The notes under the pieces were generated by a model. That model saw only the letters and a list, made by a program, of their open reading frames with translations, ran no database searches and had not been told where the DNA came from. Positions 1 through 6,921 of a DNA stretch of 9,205 bases are shown one piece after another; position 1 is the stretch's first letter, and every line of letters starts with the position of its first letter. The translations under genes were made by a program, and so were the position numbers. The stretch comes from Chloroflexota bacterium. GTDB lineage: Bacteria > Chloroflexota > Dormibacteria > Dormibacterales > Dormibacteraceae. The stretch spans positions 1 to 9,205 of the forward strand of contig VBJE01000273.1 of NCBI GenBank assembly GCA_005879675.1, given 5' to 3'.

Positions 1-10
1 ATTAGCGCCC

Positions 11-694
11 GTGGGATTGCAAACCGCCGTCATCGATTGGCTCGACGAGCGCTTCGAGCTCGTGGACGCGGTCGACGCGGAGCTGTACCGCCGGGTTCCC
101 AACTATGCGGCCAGTGCCTACCGGTACCTTGGCGGTGTAGCGGCGATTCTCGTCGCGGTCGAGTTCATCACCGGTTTTCTTCTCGGCATTTACTACGTCC
201 CTGACGGCGCCGGCAACCCCGCCCCTGCCTATACCAGCGTCGTCTTCATCCAGCACGCCGCGTATCTCGGATGGCTCATACGCGGGATGCATTTCTGGGG
301 CGCCAACCTGCTCATCGTCGTTGCGGTGCTGCACATGACATTCGTCTTCTGGAACGGAGGCTATCGCGCCCCACGCGAGCTGAACTGGATGGTCGGAGTG
401 CTCGTCTTCCTGGTCATCGTCCTCTTCAGCTTTACGGGTTCGCTGCTGCCATGGGACGCCAACGAGTACCTGGCGCGTGGTCGTGAGATGTCGATCATCT
501 CCGGCAGCGGGGTGCTCCCGAGCGGTGTGAGCGAGTTCATCAGATACGCGGTGCAGGGTGGCCCGGTGGTGGGGCCCGCGACCCTGCTGCGCTTTTTCAT
601 GGCCCACGTATTCCTGCTCCCGGCGTTGATGGCCATGCTCCTCTACATCCACTTCCGGCTCGGTCGCAAGCAGGGGCCCGCGGAACCGGCGTGA
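11..694 (+). CDS. Cytochrome b N-terminal subunit (b6/QcrB-like) of a quinol:cytochrome c oxidoreductase
   Basis: This is the membrane subunit that holds the two b hemes of a bc-type complex and oxidises quinol while moving protons. The 227-residue protein has four hydrophobic helices, at roughly 41-62, 84-115, 124-146 and 193-216. The heme ligands are visible: H94 and H108, 14 apart, and H199 and H214, 15 apart. The 15-residue second spacing is that of cytochrome b6 and Bacillus QcrB rather than mitochondrial cytochrome b. Family landmarks include GWLIRGMHFWGAN, PRELNW and LLPWD. The Cys that carries the extra heme ci in b6 and QcrB, just before the first-helix LGG, is replaced by Tyr39. The GTG start at 11 places the conserved WLDERFEL stretch where b6 proteins begin, but the frame is open to the window edge, so a start further upstream is possible. 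It overlaps the next gene by four bases (GTGA). A Rieske gene probably lies upstream, outside the window. Confidence 0.93.
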   Translation: MGLQTAVIDWLDERFELVDAVDAELYRRVPNYAASAYRYLGGVAAILVAVEFITGFLLGIYYVPDGAGNPAPAYTSVVFIQHAAYLGWLIRGMHFWGANLLIVVAVLHMTFVFWNGGYRAPRELNWMVGVLVFLVIVLFSFTGSLLPWDANEYLARGREMSIISGSGVLPSGVSEFIRYAVQGGPVVGPATLLRFFMAHVFLLPALMAMLLYIHFRLGRKQGPAEPA

Positions 695-1287
695 GGGGGC
701 CCGAAGGGAACTCCAGCCGGATGCCCATCACACGTCGGCATCCCCTCTATCCGTTCCTGGTTCTCTACGCGCTCGTCGGACTGATGTTTGGCCCCATCGG
801 CCACCAGGTCGGCGAGGACATGCCCGAAGACAGGACTCACCCCTACTTCCCCGACCAGGTCTGGCCATACGCGGTTCTCGCTATGGCGGTTCTGGTCGGA
901 CTCGGTTTGATGGCGCTGATAGGGCAGCCCCTGATGCAGCCCGGACAGCCCGCCGACCCGCGCGCTGCGATCATCCCAATGCCGGAGTGGTACTTCCTCG
1001 CGCTCTTTCAGTTCGCCAAGCTCGGTCCCGCACTCGTCACGACCATCCTCGTCCCGCTGGGGCTGGTCCTCGGGCTGATCGGGTGGCCACTGCTCGACAG
1101 CGGTCTCGGTCCGGGCATCGCGCGCCGGCTTGGCTGGCCAGAATGGCCGGCTCCAAAGCGCAACGTCATCACAGGCACGATCTGGATTGCTGGGCTCGCA
1201 ATCATCGCGGTGCTGACGCTGTGGTCTGCGCTTTCACCTCAGCTCTGCATCCCCTGGCCCTACAACGGGCCCGTCTGCGGTGCCTGA
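691..1287 (+). CDS. Cytochrome b C-terminal subunit (subunit IV-like)
   Basis: This is the second half of the split cytochrome b, forming part of the quinol-oxidation (Qo) site. The 198-residue protein has three predicted membrane helices, near 58-78, 112-133 and 163-183. It carries the signature PEWY at 98-101 within MPEWYFLALFQFAK, and the PYFPDQ stretch before the first helix. There is no CxxCH, so unlike Bacillus QcrC it has no fused cytochrome c domain. The GTG start at 691 forms a GTGA overlap with the preceding stop, which suggests coupled translation. An alternative ATG at 721 follows a purine-rich GAAGGGAA and would give 188 residues beginning MPITRRHP. Two cysteines, C186 and C196, sit in the short tail after the last helix, on the side expected to face outward. 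The gene ends 41 bases from the convergent regulator gene, and I see no clear terminator between them. Confidence 0.92.
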   Translation: MRGPEGNSSRMPITRRHPLYPFLVLYALVGLMFGPIGHQVGEDMPEDRTHPYFPDQVWPYAVLAMAVLVGLGLMALIGQPLMQPGQPADPRAAIIPMPEWYFLALFQFAKLGPALVTTILVPLGLVLGLIGWPLLDSGLGPGIARRLGWPEWPAPKRNVITGTIWIAGLAIIAVLTLWSALSPQLCIPWPYNGPVCGA

Positions 1288-1328
1288 ACACAACTGACCT
1301 CGAAACGACTCGTCGGCCAGGGGCGGAG

Positions 1329-2048
1329 TTAGGTCGGACGATTCCCCGATCTGACGCGCGCTCCCTCCGAGCGCTCCCTCGAGCGATTGATGTGGTCGAG
1401 CATCGCCGCCTCGGCGCCGCCGGCGTCGCCGGCCCGGATGGCCTCAAGAATGCTTTCGTGCTCGATAACCGTCGCGGCCCCGATATCCATCGTGTAGTAC
1501 CTGTGATAGAGGCGGTAGAGGCGCAAGTGCGAGCGCAGGCGCCGAAGGGTGTCGCTCAGCAGGCTGTTGCCTGACGTACCCGCGATCGCCTCGTGGAATC
1601 GCGCGTCCTGCATGGCAAAGGCGCGGTAGTCGTGATAGGTGCTGCCTGCCGGCCCTGCGCTGGTGCCCACGAGGCGGCGCATCCCGTCGAGCTCGCGATC
1701 AAGCACGCCCAGGACATTGCCATCTCGGCGCTCGGCTGCACGGCGGGCGGCGAAAGGCTCGAGCAGCCGGCGCACGTCATAAAGGTCGTTGAAGGTCTTC
1801 GTGTCCAGCGTAGGGGTGACGGAATAACCCCGGAGCGGCTCCTTCATGACCAGGCCGTCCATCTCCAGCCGGGCGAGCGCCTCACGCACCGGTGTTGGCG
1901 ACACGTTCAGCTGGCGCGCCACCTGGTCGATGTTGACCCGCGCGCCGGCGGCGATGTGCTGGTCCATGACCAGCTCCGTGACCGCCTCATAGACGCTATC
2001 GGTCAGCGTCTGACGCGAAGGGGGTAGCGGCAGGATCTTCTCGCTCAC
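1329..2048 (-). CDS. GntR-family transcriptional regulator, FCD subfamily
   Basis: This is a DNA-binding repressor or activator whose ligand domain usually binds small acids or sugar acids. The 239-residue protein has an N-terminal winged helix-turn-helix at about 12-78, with the family motif VSPTPVREALARLEMDGLV at 49-67. An all-helical FCD domain follows at about 85-225. The usual FCD metal ligands are present: D148 and H152 (D-x3-H), then H197 in EHESI and H219 in LDHI. The GTG start at 2048 overlaps the stop of the mutarotase gene by four bases (GTGA), making this the last gene of the sugar operon. Its position suggests it controls this operon, for example at the palindrome at 7974-7988, but that link is inferred. 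The C-terminal 15 residues are polar and lie outside the conserved domain. Confidence 0.93.
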   Translation of the reverse strand: MSEKILPLPPSRQTLTDSVYEAVTELVMDQHIAAGARVNIDQVARQLNVSPTPVREALARLEMDGLVMKEPLRGYSVTPTLDTKTFNDLYDVRRLLEPFAARRAAERRDGNVLGVLDRELDGMRRLVGTSAGPAGSTYHDYRAFAMQDARFHEAIAGTSGNSLLSDTLRRLRSHLRLYRLYHRYYTMDIGAATVIEHESILEAIRAGDAGGAEAAMLDHINRSRERSEGARVRSGNRPT

Positions 2049-2389
2049 TGCGAGCTGAGGTCAAAGACCTCTTCCATGGGAGCCCACCAATCCTCCGGTT
2101 TGGCTTCTGGCGCCCTTTCCTGATGGGTGCGCATCAGCTCATCCCATTCCCGGTAACGCGAATCCTGCGCCAGCTTTGGGAAGTCGCGCTCGGGGGAGAA
2201 CCCGTCGACCGCCTCCATGTACATGAACATCCGCCGGCCGAGCAGGTAGATCCGCATCTCCATGATTCCGTTCTCACGCAAGCGAGAAACCACCTCGGGC
2301 CAGGCCTTGCGGTGGTATTCCTTGTAGCGCTCGACGATCTCGTCGTCGTCCTTGAGCATCAGGGTCATCCCGTATCTCTGCAATTCCAA
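2045..2389 (-). CDS. rhaM: L-rhamnose mutarotase family protein (RhaM/RhaU)
   Basis: Members of this family interconvert the alpha and beta anomers of L-rhamnose in the cytoplasm, supplying the form that the next enzyme uses. The protein is up to 114 residues, close to the usual length of about 104, and belongs to the dimeric ferredoxin-like fold group. The Tyr-x3-His pair that is catalytic in the E. coli enzyme is visible as Y22 and H26. Other family landmarks are IYLLGRRMFMYMEA at 47-60, W83, and the C-terminal WWAPMEEVFDL. The longest frame opens with TTG at 2389, only one base from the ribosome-binding site. A second TTG at 2383 is six bases after AGGGAG (2390-2395), so it is the more likely start, giving 112 residues. 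The gene begins just after the ATPase stop and overlaps the regulator. Sugar specificity could also include related 6-deoxy sugars. Confidence 0.9.
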   Translation of the reverse strand: MELQRYGMTLMLKDDDEIVERYKEYHRKAWPEVVSRLRENGIMEMRIYLLGRRMFMYMEAVDGFSPERDFPKLAQDSRYREWDELMRTHQERAPEAKPEDWWAPMEEVFDLSSQ

Positions 2390-2396
2390 CTCCCTT

Positions 2397-3920
2397 TCAG
2401 CTGAGCCGAGCCATGATCGATTCGCTCATCTCGTCGTATTGATGCGTGTTCGGCAGCTCGCCGACGATCGCGTGGTTGCGCATGACCACGATCCGATCGG
2501 ACAGGCGGATCACCTCGGGCATATCGCTCGATATGAGCAGGATCGACTTGCCGTTTGCGGCAAGGTCCCAGATGAGCTCGTGCAGCGCGTTCTTGGTCTT
2601 GATGTCGATCCCCACCGTGGGTTCATCGATGATGAGGATCTCGGCTTTGGCGGCGAGCCACTTGGCGATGCTGACCTTTTGCTGGTTGCCGCCCGAGAGC
2701 GTGCCCACCGACTGCGACAGCGACTGCGCCTTGACGTCGAGCTGGCGGAGCGACGGAAGAATCGCCGCATCCTCGGTTGAGTGCCTGATCCACTGGCCGA
2801 GCGTGCGCAGGTGCCGCCAGATCGTGATCGAGGTGTTCGCGCGCACTGAGTGGAGAAGGATCAGCCCCTCCTGCTTGCGGTCCTCGCTGACGTACCCGAT
2901 GCGGTGCTTCTCCAGGGCCTCGCGGAAGCCGTTGATCCGCGTTTTCTTTCCGCGCACGCGCACCTCCCCGCCGGTCACCTTGACCTCACCGACGAGGGTC
3001 TTGGCAAGCTTCGATCGCCCGGCGCCGACCAGGCCGTAGACTCCGAGCACCTCGCCTTTTCGAAGCACGAGGTTGAGCTTGGCGTCTCCCCCCTCCGTGG
3101 TCAGCCCCGCCAGCTCCAACATCGGCTCGCCTGGAACGGGTTTGGGCGGCAGCTCGGCAATCACCTGGGCCCTTCCGATCATGTACGTGACCAGCCGGTC
3201 TCGATCCAGGCCCGCGACATCGACGTCGGCGGCTGCGTTCTTTCCATCGCGCAGCACCGTGACGCGGTCGCAGAGCTCGAACACCTCTTCCAGCTTGTGA
3301 CTGACAAAGACGAGGGCCACGTTGTGGCGGCGCAGGTCGCCAAGAATCCGGAACAGGTAGCCGACCTCGTGCGGAGTGATGGCCGCGGTCGGTTCGTCCA
3401 TCAGGAGGATGCGCGCCTGCAGCGAAAGCGCCTTCGCGATCTCGACCAGCTGCATCTGCGCCACGCTCAGCTCCACCACCGGAGTCGCCGGCGCCGCGTC
3501 GAGCCCAACCATCTCGATCCACGGCCTGGCCAGGCGGTTGATCGCGGAGTGATCGACCAGCTGCACGCCGCGCGTCGGGATGCGCTCCAGGAGGATGTTC
3601 TCCGCGACCGTGAACTGGGGGATGAGGTTGCGCTCCTGGTGCACGACGCTGATCCCGGCGGCGAGGGCCGAACGGGGCGAGACAAAGCGCACCGGGCTGC
3701 CGTCGAGCCACATCTCGCCCTCATCGGGTTGATAGACGCCCGTCAGGATCTTGATCAGCGTGCTCTTGCCCGCCCCGTTCTCGCCGAGCAGGGCATGGAT
3801 CTCACCGGCCCGCAGGCGCAGCGACACGTCGTCGAGGGCGACCACGCCCGGGAACTGCTTGCGGATGCCAGACACCTCCAGCCGCACCTGGAGCGCGAGG
3901 GGATTCGGGTCGGCGCTCAT
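2397..3920 (-). CDS. Sugar ABC transporter ATP-binding protein (RbsA/MglA/RhaT type, two nucleotide-binding domains)
   Basis: This is the cytoplasmic ATPase that powers sugar import through the two permeases encoded upstream. From the ATG at 3920 it has 507 residues, the usual size for this family. Domain 1 has Walker A GENGAGKST (46-54), the Q-loop residue Q95, a reduced signature LSVAQ (151-155), Walker B ILLMDEPT (171-178) and the switch histidine in VFVSHK. Domain 2 has the family's degenerate Walker A GLVGAGRSK (296-304), a full signature LSGGNQQK (408-415) and Walker B ILIIDEPT (428-435). An asymmetric pair with one weakened site is normal here. The start is set by GGGGAG six bases upstream and by an ATGA overlap with the permease B stop; the frame is open for 90 more codons, but these only shadow the permease. 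The mutarotase frame begins 7 bases after the stop. Confidence 0.96.
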   Translation of the reverse strand: MSADPNPLALQVRLEVSGIRKQFPGVVALDDVSLRLRAGEIHALLGENGAGKSTLIKILTGVYQPDEGEMWLDGSPVRFVSPRSALAAGISVVHQERNLIPQFTVAENILLERIPTRGVQLVDHSAINRLARPWIEMVGLDAAPATPVVELSVAQMQLVEIAKALSLQARILLMDEPTAAITPHEVGYLFRILGDLRRHNVALVFVSHKLEEVFELCDRVTVLRDGKNAAADVDVAGLDRDRLVTYMIGRAQVIAELPPKPVPGEPMLELAGLTTEGGDAKLNLVLRKGEVLGVYGLVGAGRSKLAKTLVGEVKVTGGEVRVRGKKTRINGFREALEKHRIGYVSEDRKQEGLILLHSVRANTSITIWRHLRTLGQWIRHSTEDAAILPSLRQLDVKAQSLSQSVGTLSGGNQQKVSIAKWLAAKAEILIIDEPTVGIDIKTKNALHELIWDLAANGKSILLISSDMPEVIRLSDRIVVMRNHAIVGELPNTHQYDEMSESIMARLS

Positions 3921-4866
3921 CGGATGCTCCCCGCGCGACGCGTCGCGCTGGGCGAGATCCTCAGCAGGGCCCTGATCTCGCTCAGCCGCGTTCGGCCCAG
4001 GACGACCGCCCCGAGGATCAGGGCGCCGATGAGGAACTGGACCCAGAAGGGATCCGCGCTGACAAGCACCAGCCCGTCGTCGATCAACGAGATCAGGACC
4101 ATGGCCAGCACGGTGCCGAGGACCGGGGCGCTCCCGCCCGAAAGAGCAGCGCCGCCGATGATCGGACCGGCGAATGAGGGAAGCACCCACGTCGCGCCGA
4201 TGGTCGGCTGTCCCTGTCCCAGCTGCGCCATGAGCATCGTGCCGGCGACCGCGGCGAGGAAGCCGGAGATCGCATGAGCCGTGAGCGTCGCCCGACGGAT
4301 CGGGAGCCCTGAAAGCCGGGCAGCCAGCGGGTTGCTGCCCACGGCCAGCAGCTGCCGGCCGAGTACGACCTGGTACAGGAAGCCCGCGAGCAGGAGGGTG
4401 AGCACGACGGTCACGGCCGCCATGACGGGGAACGGGCCGACTCGGGCCTGGCCGAAGGCGCTGATCTCGCCGGGGATGTGGTAGAAGGGCGTCGCGTGCG
4501 TGATGCCGAGGTTGAGGCCGGCGAACACGTAGGACGTGCCGAGCGTCAGCACGAAGCTGTTGATCTTCGTCCAGTAGACGAGCAGGCCGTTGACCACGCC
4601 ACGCCGTAGCGAACCATGAGCCCGGACTCGATGATCGCCACCAGGCCTCCGATCGAGCCGATCGAGAGGTTCATCTGCCCCAGCGACAGCACGATCATCT
4701 GGGCCAGGGCGACCAGAAGCAGGATCGAAAGATCTCGGCCGGTGACGAAGAGGTTGTAAGTCGAGAGGAAGGACGGGGTGAGGACCGACAGCACGACCAT
4801 GCCAAGCAGGTCGATGAGCAGGAGCCCGAGAGCCACGCCGGGAGCAAGGCCGCGCAGACGGGTCAT
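3917..4866 (-). pseudogene. Sugar ABC transporter permease B (RbsC/AraH family), frame-disrupted with a missing helix
   Basis: This would be a membrane subunit of the importer. It starts at ATG 4866 in a TGATG overlap with permease A. The first 90 codons are good permease sequence, including the family stretch LSLGQMNLSIGSIGG (61-74). At 4594-4605 the minus strand reads GGCGTGGCGTGG; the first frame then runs on only to a stop at 4546. The permease sequence resumes in another frame with GVVNGLLVYWTKINSFV and continues normally to the stop at 3917, through VGSNPLAARLSGLP and several helices. Aligned with permease A and with RbsC, about 17 residues between these parts are absent, amounting to most of one helix. 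So this is not a simple one-base error but an out-of-frame loss of roughly 50 bases. It is either a real lesion, which should inactivate the importer unless another permease replaces it, or an assembly error. The rest of the operon looks intact, which favours an error or a very recent mutation. Confidence 0.85.
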
Positions 4867-5831
4867 CACGGGCCCGCGCCCCCCGCGGCTCTGGTGACCC
4901 TGTCCAGGACGACGGCCAGCAGCAGGATCGCGCCAAGAAAGACCGTGATCCAGAAGTTGTCGATGCCCACGAGCAGGAGGCCGTTGGAGATGGTCGCCAG
5001 CAGGACGCCGCCGACGATGGTTCCCGGCACCGAGACGAGGCCGCCGGAGAGCAGCGTCCCGCCGATCGCGGGCGCAACGAAGGAAGCAAGGAGCCAGTCG
5101 CTGCCGAGGCTTGGCGAGGCGGTGTGGTCGGCGGCGATTGCCATCAGACCCGCGGTGGCGGCCAGGCCTCCGGAAATGCCGTGGGTGAACAGCACCACGC
5201 GATCGACGGAGAGTCCCGACATGCGGGCGGCCCGCCGGTTGGCCCCGACCGCAAGCATCTCGCGGCCCAGGCTGAGGTTGCGGTAGAGGCAGAAGAAGAC
5301 CGGCAGGCCCGCGACCTCGGTCTCCGAGAAGCTCGTGAAAGAATCGGGCAGCCGGCTGAAGGGGTCCGAATGGGTGATGATCAACATCGCCCCCGTGATG
5401 AGGCTTGCCGTCGCGAGCGTGACGATGAAGCTGTTGATCCGCGTCCACGTGATCAGCAGCGCGTTGCCGAATCCGAGCAGTGTGCCGGCGGCCAGCGCGA
5501 ACAGCACCGCGACCAGGGGCGGCAGCCCAAGGAACTGCATGGCCCACCCGGCGATCATTGCGGTCGCTCCGCCGATGGCGCCCACGGCGAGGTTGAGGTC
5601 GCCGATCGACAGCGCGACCATCTGCGCAAACCCGATGGTGATCTGGATCGCCGCGAACCGAAGCAGCGAGAAGAGGTTGAAGTCGGAAGTGAAACCGGAC
5701 GCCGCCACCGAAAAGTAGATCCAGAAGCCGACGGTGACGAGCAGCAGCGCGAGCAGCGCGACCTGCCGGAGGAGCGCGCCGCCGCTCAAGCGGCCGGCGC
5801 TAACCGATCCGAAGCTTAGCGATCGCCTCAC
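4866..5831 (-). CDS. Sugar ABC transporter permease A (RbsC/AraH family)
   Basis: This is an inner-membrane subunit of the sugar importer and would pair with permease B, as RhaP pairs with RhaQ in rhizobia. The 321-residue protein is strongly hydrophobic. It has the family stretch LSIGDLNLAVGAIGG (74-88), the NALLITWTRINSF loop (123-135), and the cytoplasmic coupling region VGANRRAARMSGL (195-207). The segment between LPV (176-178) and LYRNLSLGR (182-190) has only three residues, where permease B has about 15 and E. coli RbsC about 13, so a membrane helix appears shortened by some 10-12 residues in frame. The GTG start at 5831 overlaps the enolase-superfamily gene by 32 bases, and no strong ribosome-binding site is visible. 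A TTG at 5789, after that gene's stop, is a possible alternative. The stop overlaps the permease B ATG by one base. Confidence 0.9.
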   Translation of the reverse strand: MRRSLSFGSVSAGRLSGGALLRQVALLALLLVTVGFWIYFSVAASGFTSDFNLFSLLRFAAIQITIGFAQMVALSIGDLNLAVGAIGGATAMIAGWAMQFLGLPPLVAVLFALAAGTLLGFGNALLITWTRINSFIVTLATASLITGAMLIITHSDPFSRLPDSFTSFSETEVAGLPVFFCLYRNLSLGREMLAVGANRRAARMSGLSVDRVVLFTHGISGGLAATAGLMAIAADHTASPSLGSDWLLASFVAPAIGGTLLSGGLVSVPGTIVGGVLLATISNGLLLVGIDNFWITVFLGAILLLAVVLDRVTRAAGGAGP

Positions 5832-6921
5832 GATCCCAGTCGATGCCGACTCCTGGCGATTCGGGCGCCAGCGCCTGGCCGTTCACGATCTGTATCTCCG
5901 AGCGCGTGATCTGCCTGAGCTGCGGTATGTGCTCGAGATAAATGGCGTTTGGCACCGCTGCGGCAAGACTGACGTGAAGCTCCATCAGAAAGTGAGGCGC
6001 CACCTTGACGTTGAACGCCTCCGCCAGGTGTGCGACCTTCAGCCACGGCGTGATGCCGCCGAGACGGGCCGCGTCGGGCTGCACGATGCCCGCGGCGCCC
6101 GCCGCCAGATACTCGCGGAAATGGCTCAGGGAGTAGATGCTCTCCCCCACCGCGATCGGGATGCTGGTCGTGGCCGCGAGGTGGACGTGACCGGCGAGAT
6201 CCTCGGCCGGCAGCGGTTCCTCGAACCAGTAGAGGTCGAGGTCCTCTAAAAGGTGCGCTCGCCGCCTGGCCTCGGCGTAGGTCATCGACTGGTTGGCGTC
6301 GACCATGATGTCGAAGGCCGGCCCGACCGCTTCGCGGACTGCGCTCAGCCGGTCGAGGTCCTCCCGGGGACGTGGCTTGCCGATCTTCAGCTTCACCCCC
6401 GGCCAACCCTGGCGCTTGGAGGCGAGCGCGCTGTCGACCAGCTCCTCGGTCGAGAGATGAAGCCAGCCACCTTCGGTGTCGTAGAGCGGAACGTTCGGGC
6501 GAGCACCGCCGGCCAGGCGCCAGAGCGGCTGGCCCAGGGTCTTGCCGCGCAGGTCCCACAGGGCGATGTCTACGGCGGCGAGAGCGAGGCTCGTGATCGC
6601 CCCGACCGCCGTGCCGTGGGTGGCCCAGAAAAGCCTCTGCCAGATGGCTTCGATCTGGTTTGCATCCTGGCCGGCGAGTAGGGGGACCAGGTCGTGCCGA
6701 AGCATCTCGAGCACGGCCCGTCCCCCCGTTCCAATCGTGTACGCATAGCCGGTGCCGACCACGCCGTCGGAGGTCTCGATGTCGACGAAGATCGTCTCCT
6801 GCTTCGTGAAGCTCTGGATCGCATCGGTGCGAGGGCGCTCAGGAATCAGGTCGACGAGGTAAGCGTCGACGCGGCGGATTGGCGCCTTGAGCGAGTCGCT
6901 GGACACGATGGCCTGTCGCAT
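5800..6921 (-). CDS. Enolase-superfamily enzyme, mandelate racemase/acid-sugar dehydratase type
   Basis: These cytoplasmic enzymes remove the proton next to a carboxylate held by Mg2+; in sugar operons the usual reaction is dehydration of an acid sugar to a 2-keto-3-deoxy acid. The 373-residue protein has the N-terminal lid domain (about 15-135) and a barrel domain. Catalytic residues are all visible: K177 and K179 (KLK), metal ligands D208, E234 and E260, N210, the D283-H310 dyad, and E330. Every one is offset by exactly 13 from mandelate racemase (K164, K166, D195, N197, E221, E247, D270, H297, E317). Talarate/galactarate dehydratases share this arrangement, so the family alone does not fix the substrate. 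The neighbouring mutarotase and transporter suggest a sugar-derived acid, possibly rhamnonate or fuconate, but this is inferred. The ATG at 6921 overlaps the binding-protein stop by one base (TGATG), so translation is probably coupled. Confidence 0.92.
   Translation of the reverse strand: MRQAIVSSDSLKAPIRRVDAYLVDLIPERPRTDAIQSFTKQETIFVDIETSDGVVGTGYAYTIGTGGRAVLEMLRHDLVPLLAGQDANQIEAIWQRLFWATHGTAVGAITSLALAAVDIALWDLRGKTLGQPLWRLAGGARPNVPLYDTEGGWLHLSTEELVDSALASKRQGWPGVKLKIGKPRPREDLDRLSAVREAVGPAFDIMVDANQSMTYAEARRRAHLLEDLDLYWFEEPLPAEDLAGHVHLAATTSIPIAVGESIYSLSHFREYLAAGAAGIVQPDAARLGGITPWLKVAHLAEAFNVKVAPHFLMELHVSLAAAVPNAIYLEHIPQLRQITRSEIQIVNGQALAPESPGVGIDWDREAIAKLRIG

Noticed and set aside
2..652. A 216-codon minus-strand open frame opposite cytochrome b
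   Set aside because: It is the antisense of a strongly recognisable cytochrome b and is composed of charged low-information sequence.
1288..1328. Possible bidirectional terminator between the convergent cytochrome b and regulator genes
   Set aside because: I found no stem of useful length and no T run in these 41 bases.
3921..4190. A 90-codon N-terminal extension of the ATPase
   Set aside because: It overlaps the permease B coding sequence, is Arg/Gly/Pro-rich with no domain, and the ATG at 3920 has both a ribosome-binding site and an ATGA overlap.
2850..4277. A 475-codon plus-strand open frame opposite the ABC ATPase gene
   Set aside because: It mirrors the codon pattern of a clear ATPase gene in high-GC DNA and has no recognisable domain; it is rich in H, R, D and L as such shadows usually are.
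4867..5089. Upstream extension of the frame that contains the second half of permease B
   Set aside because: These codons overlap permease A in another frame and read as Arg/Ser-rich noise; the permease start is the ATG at 4866.
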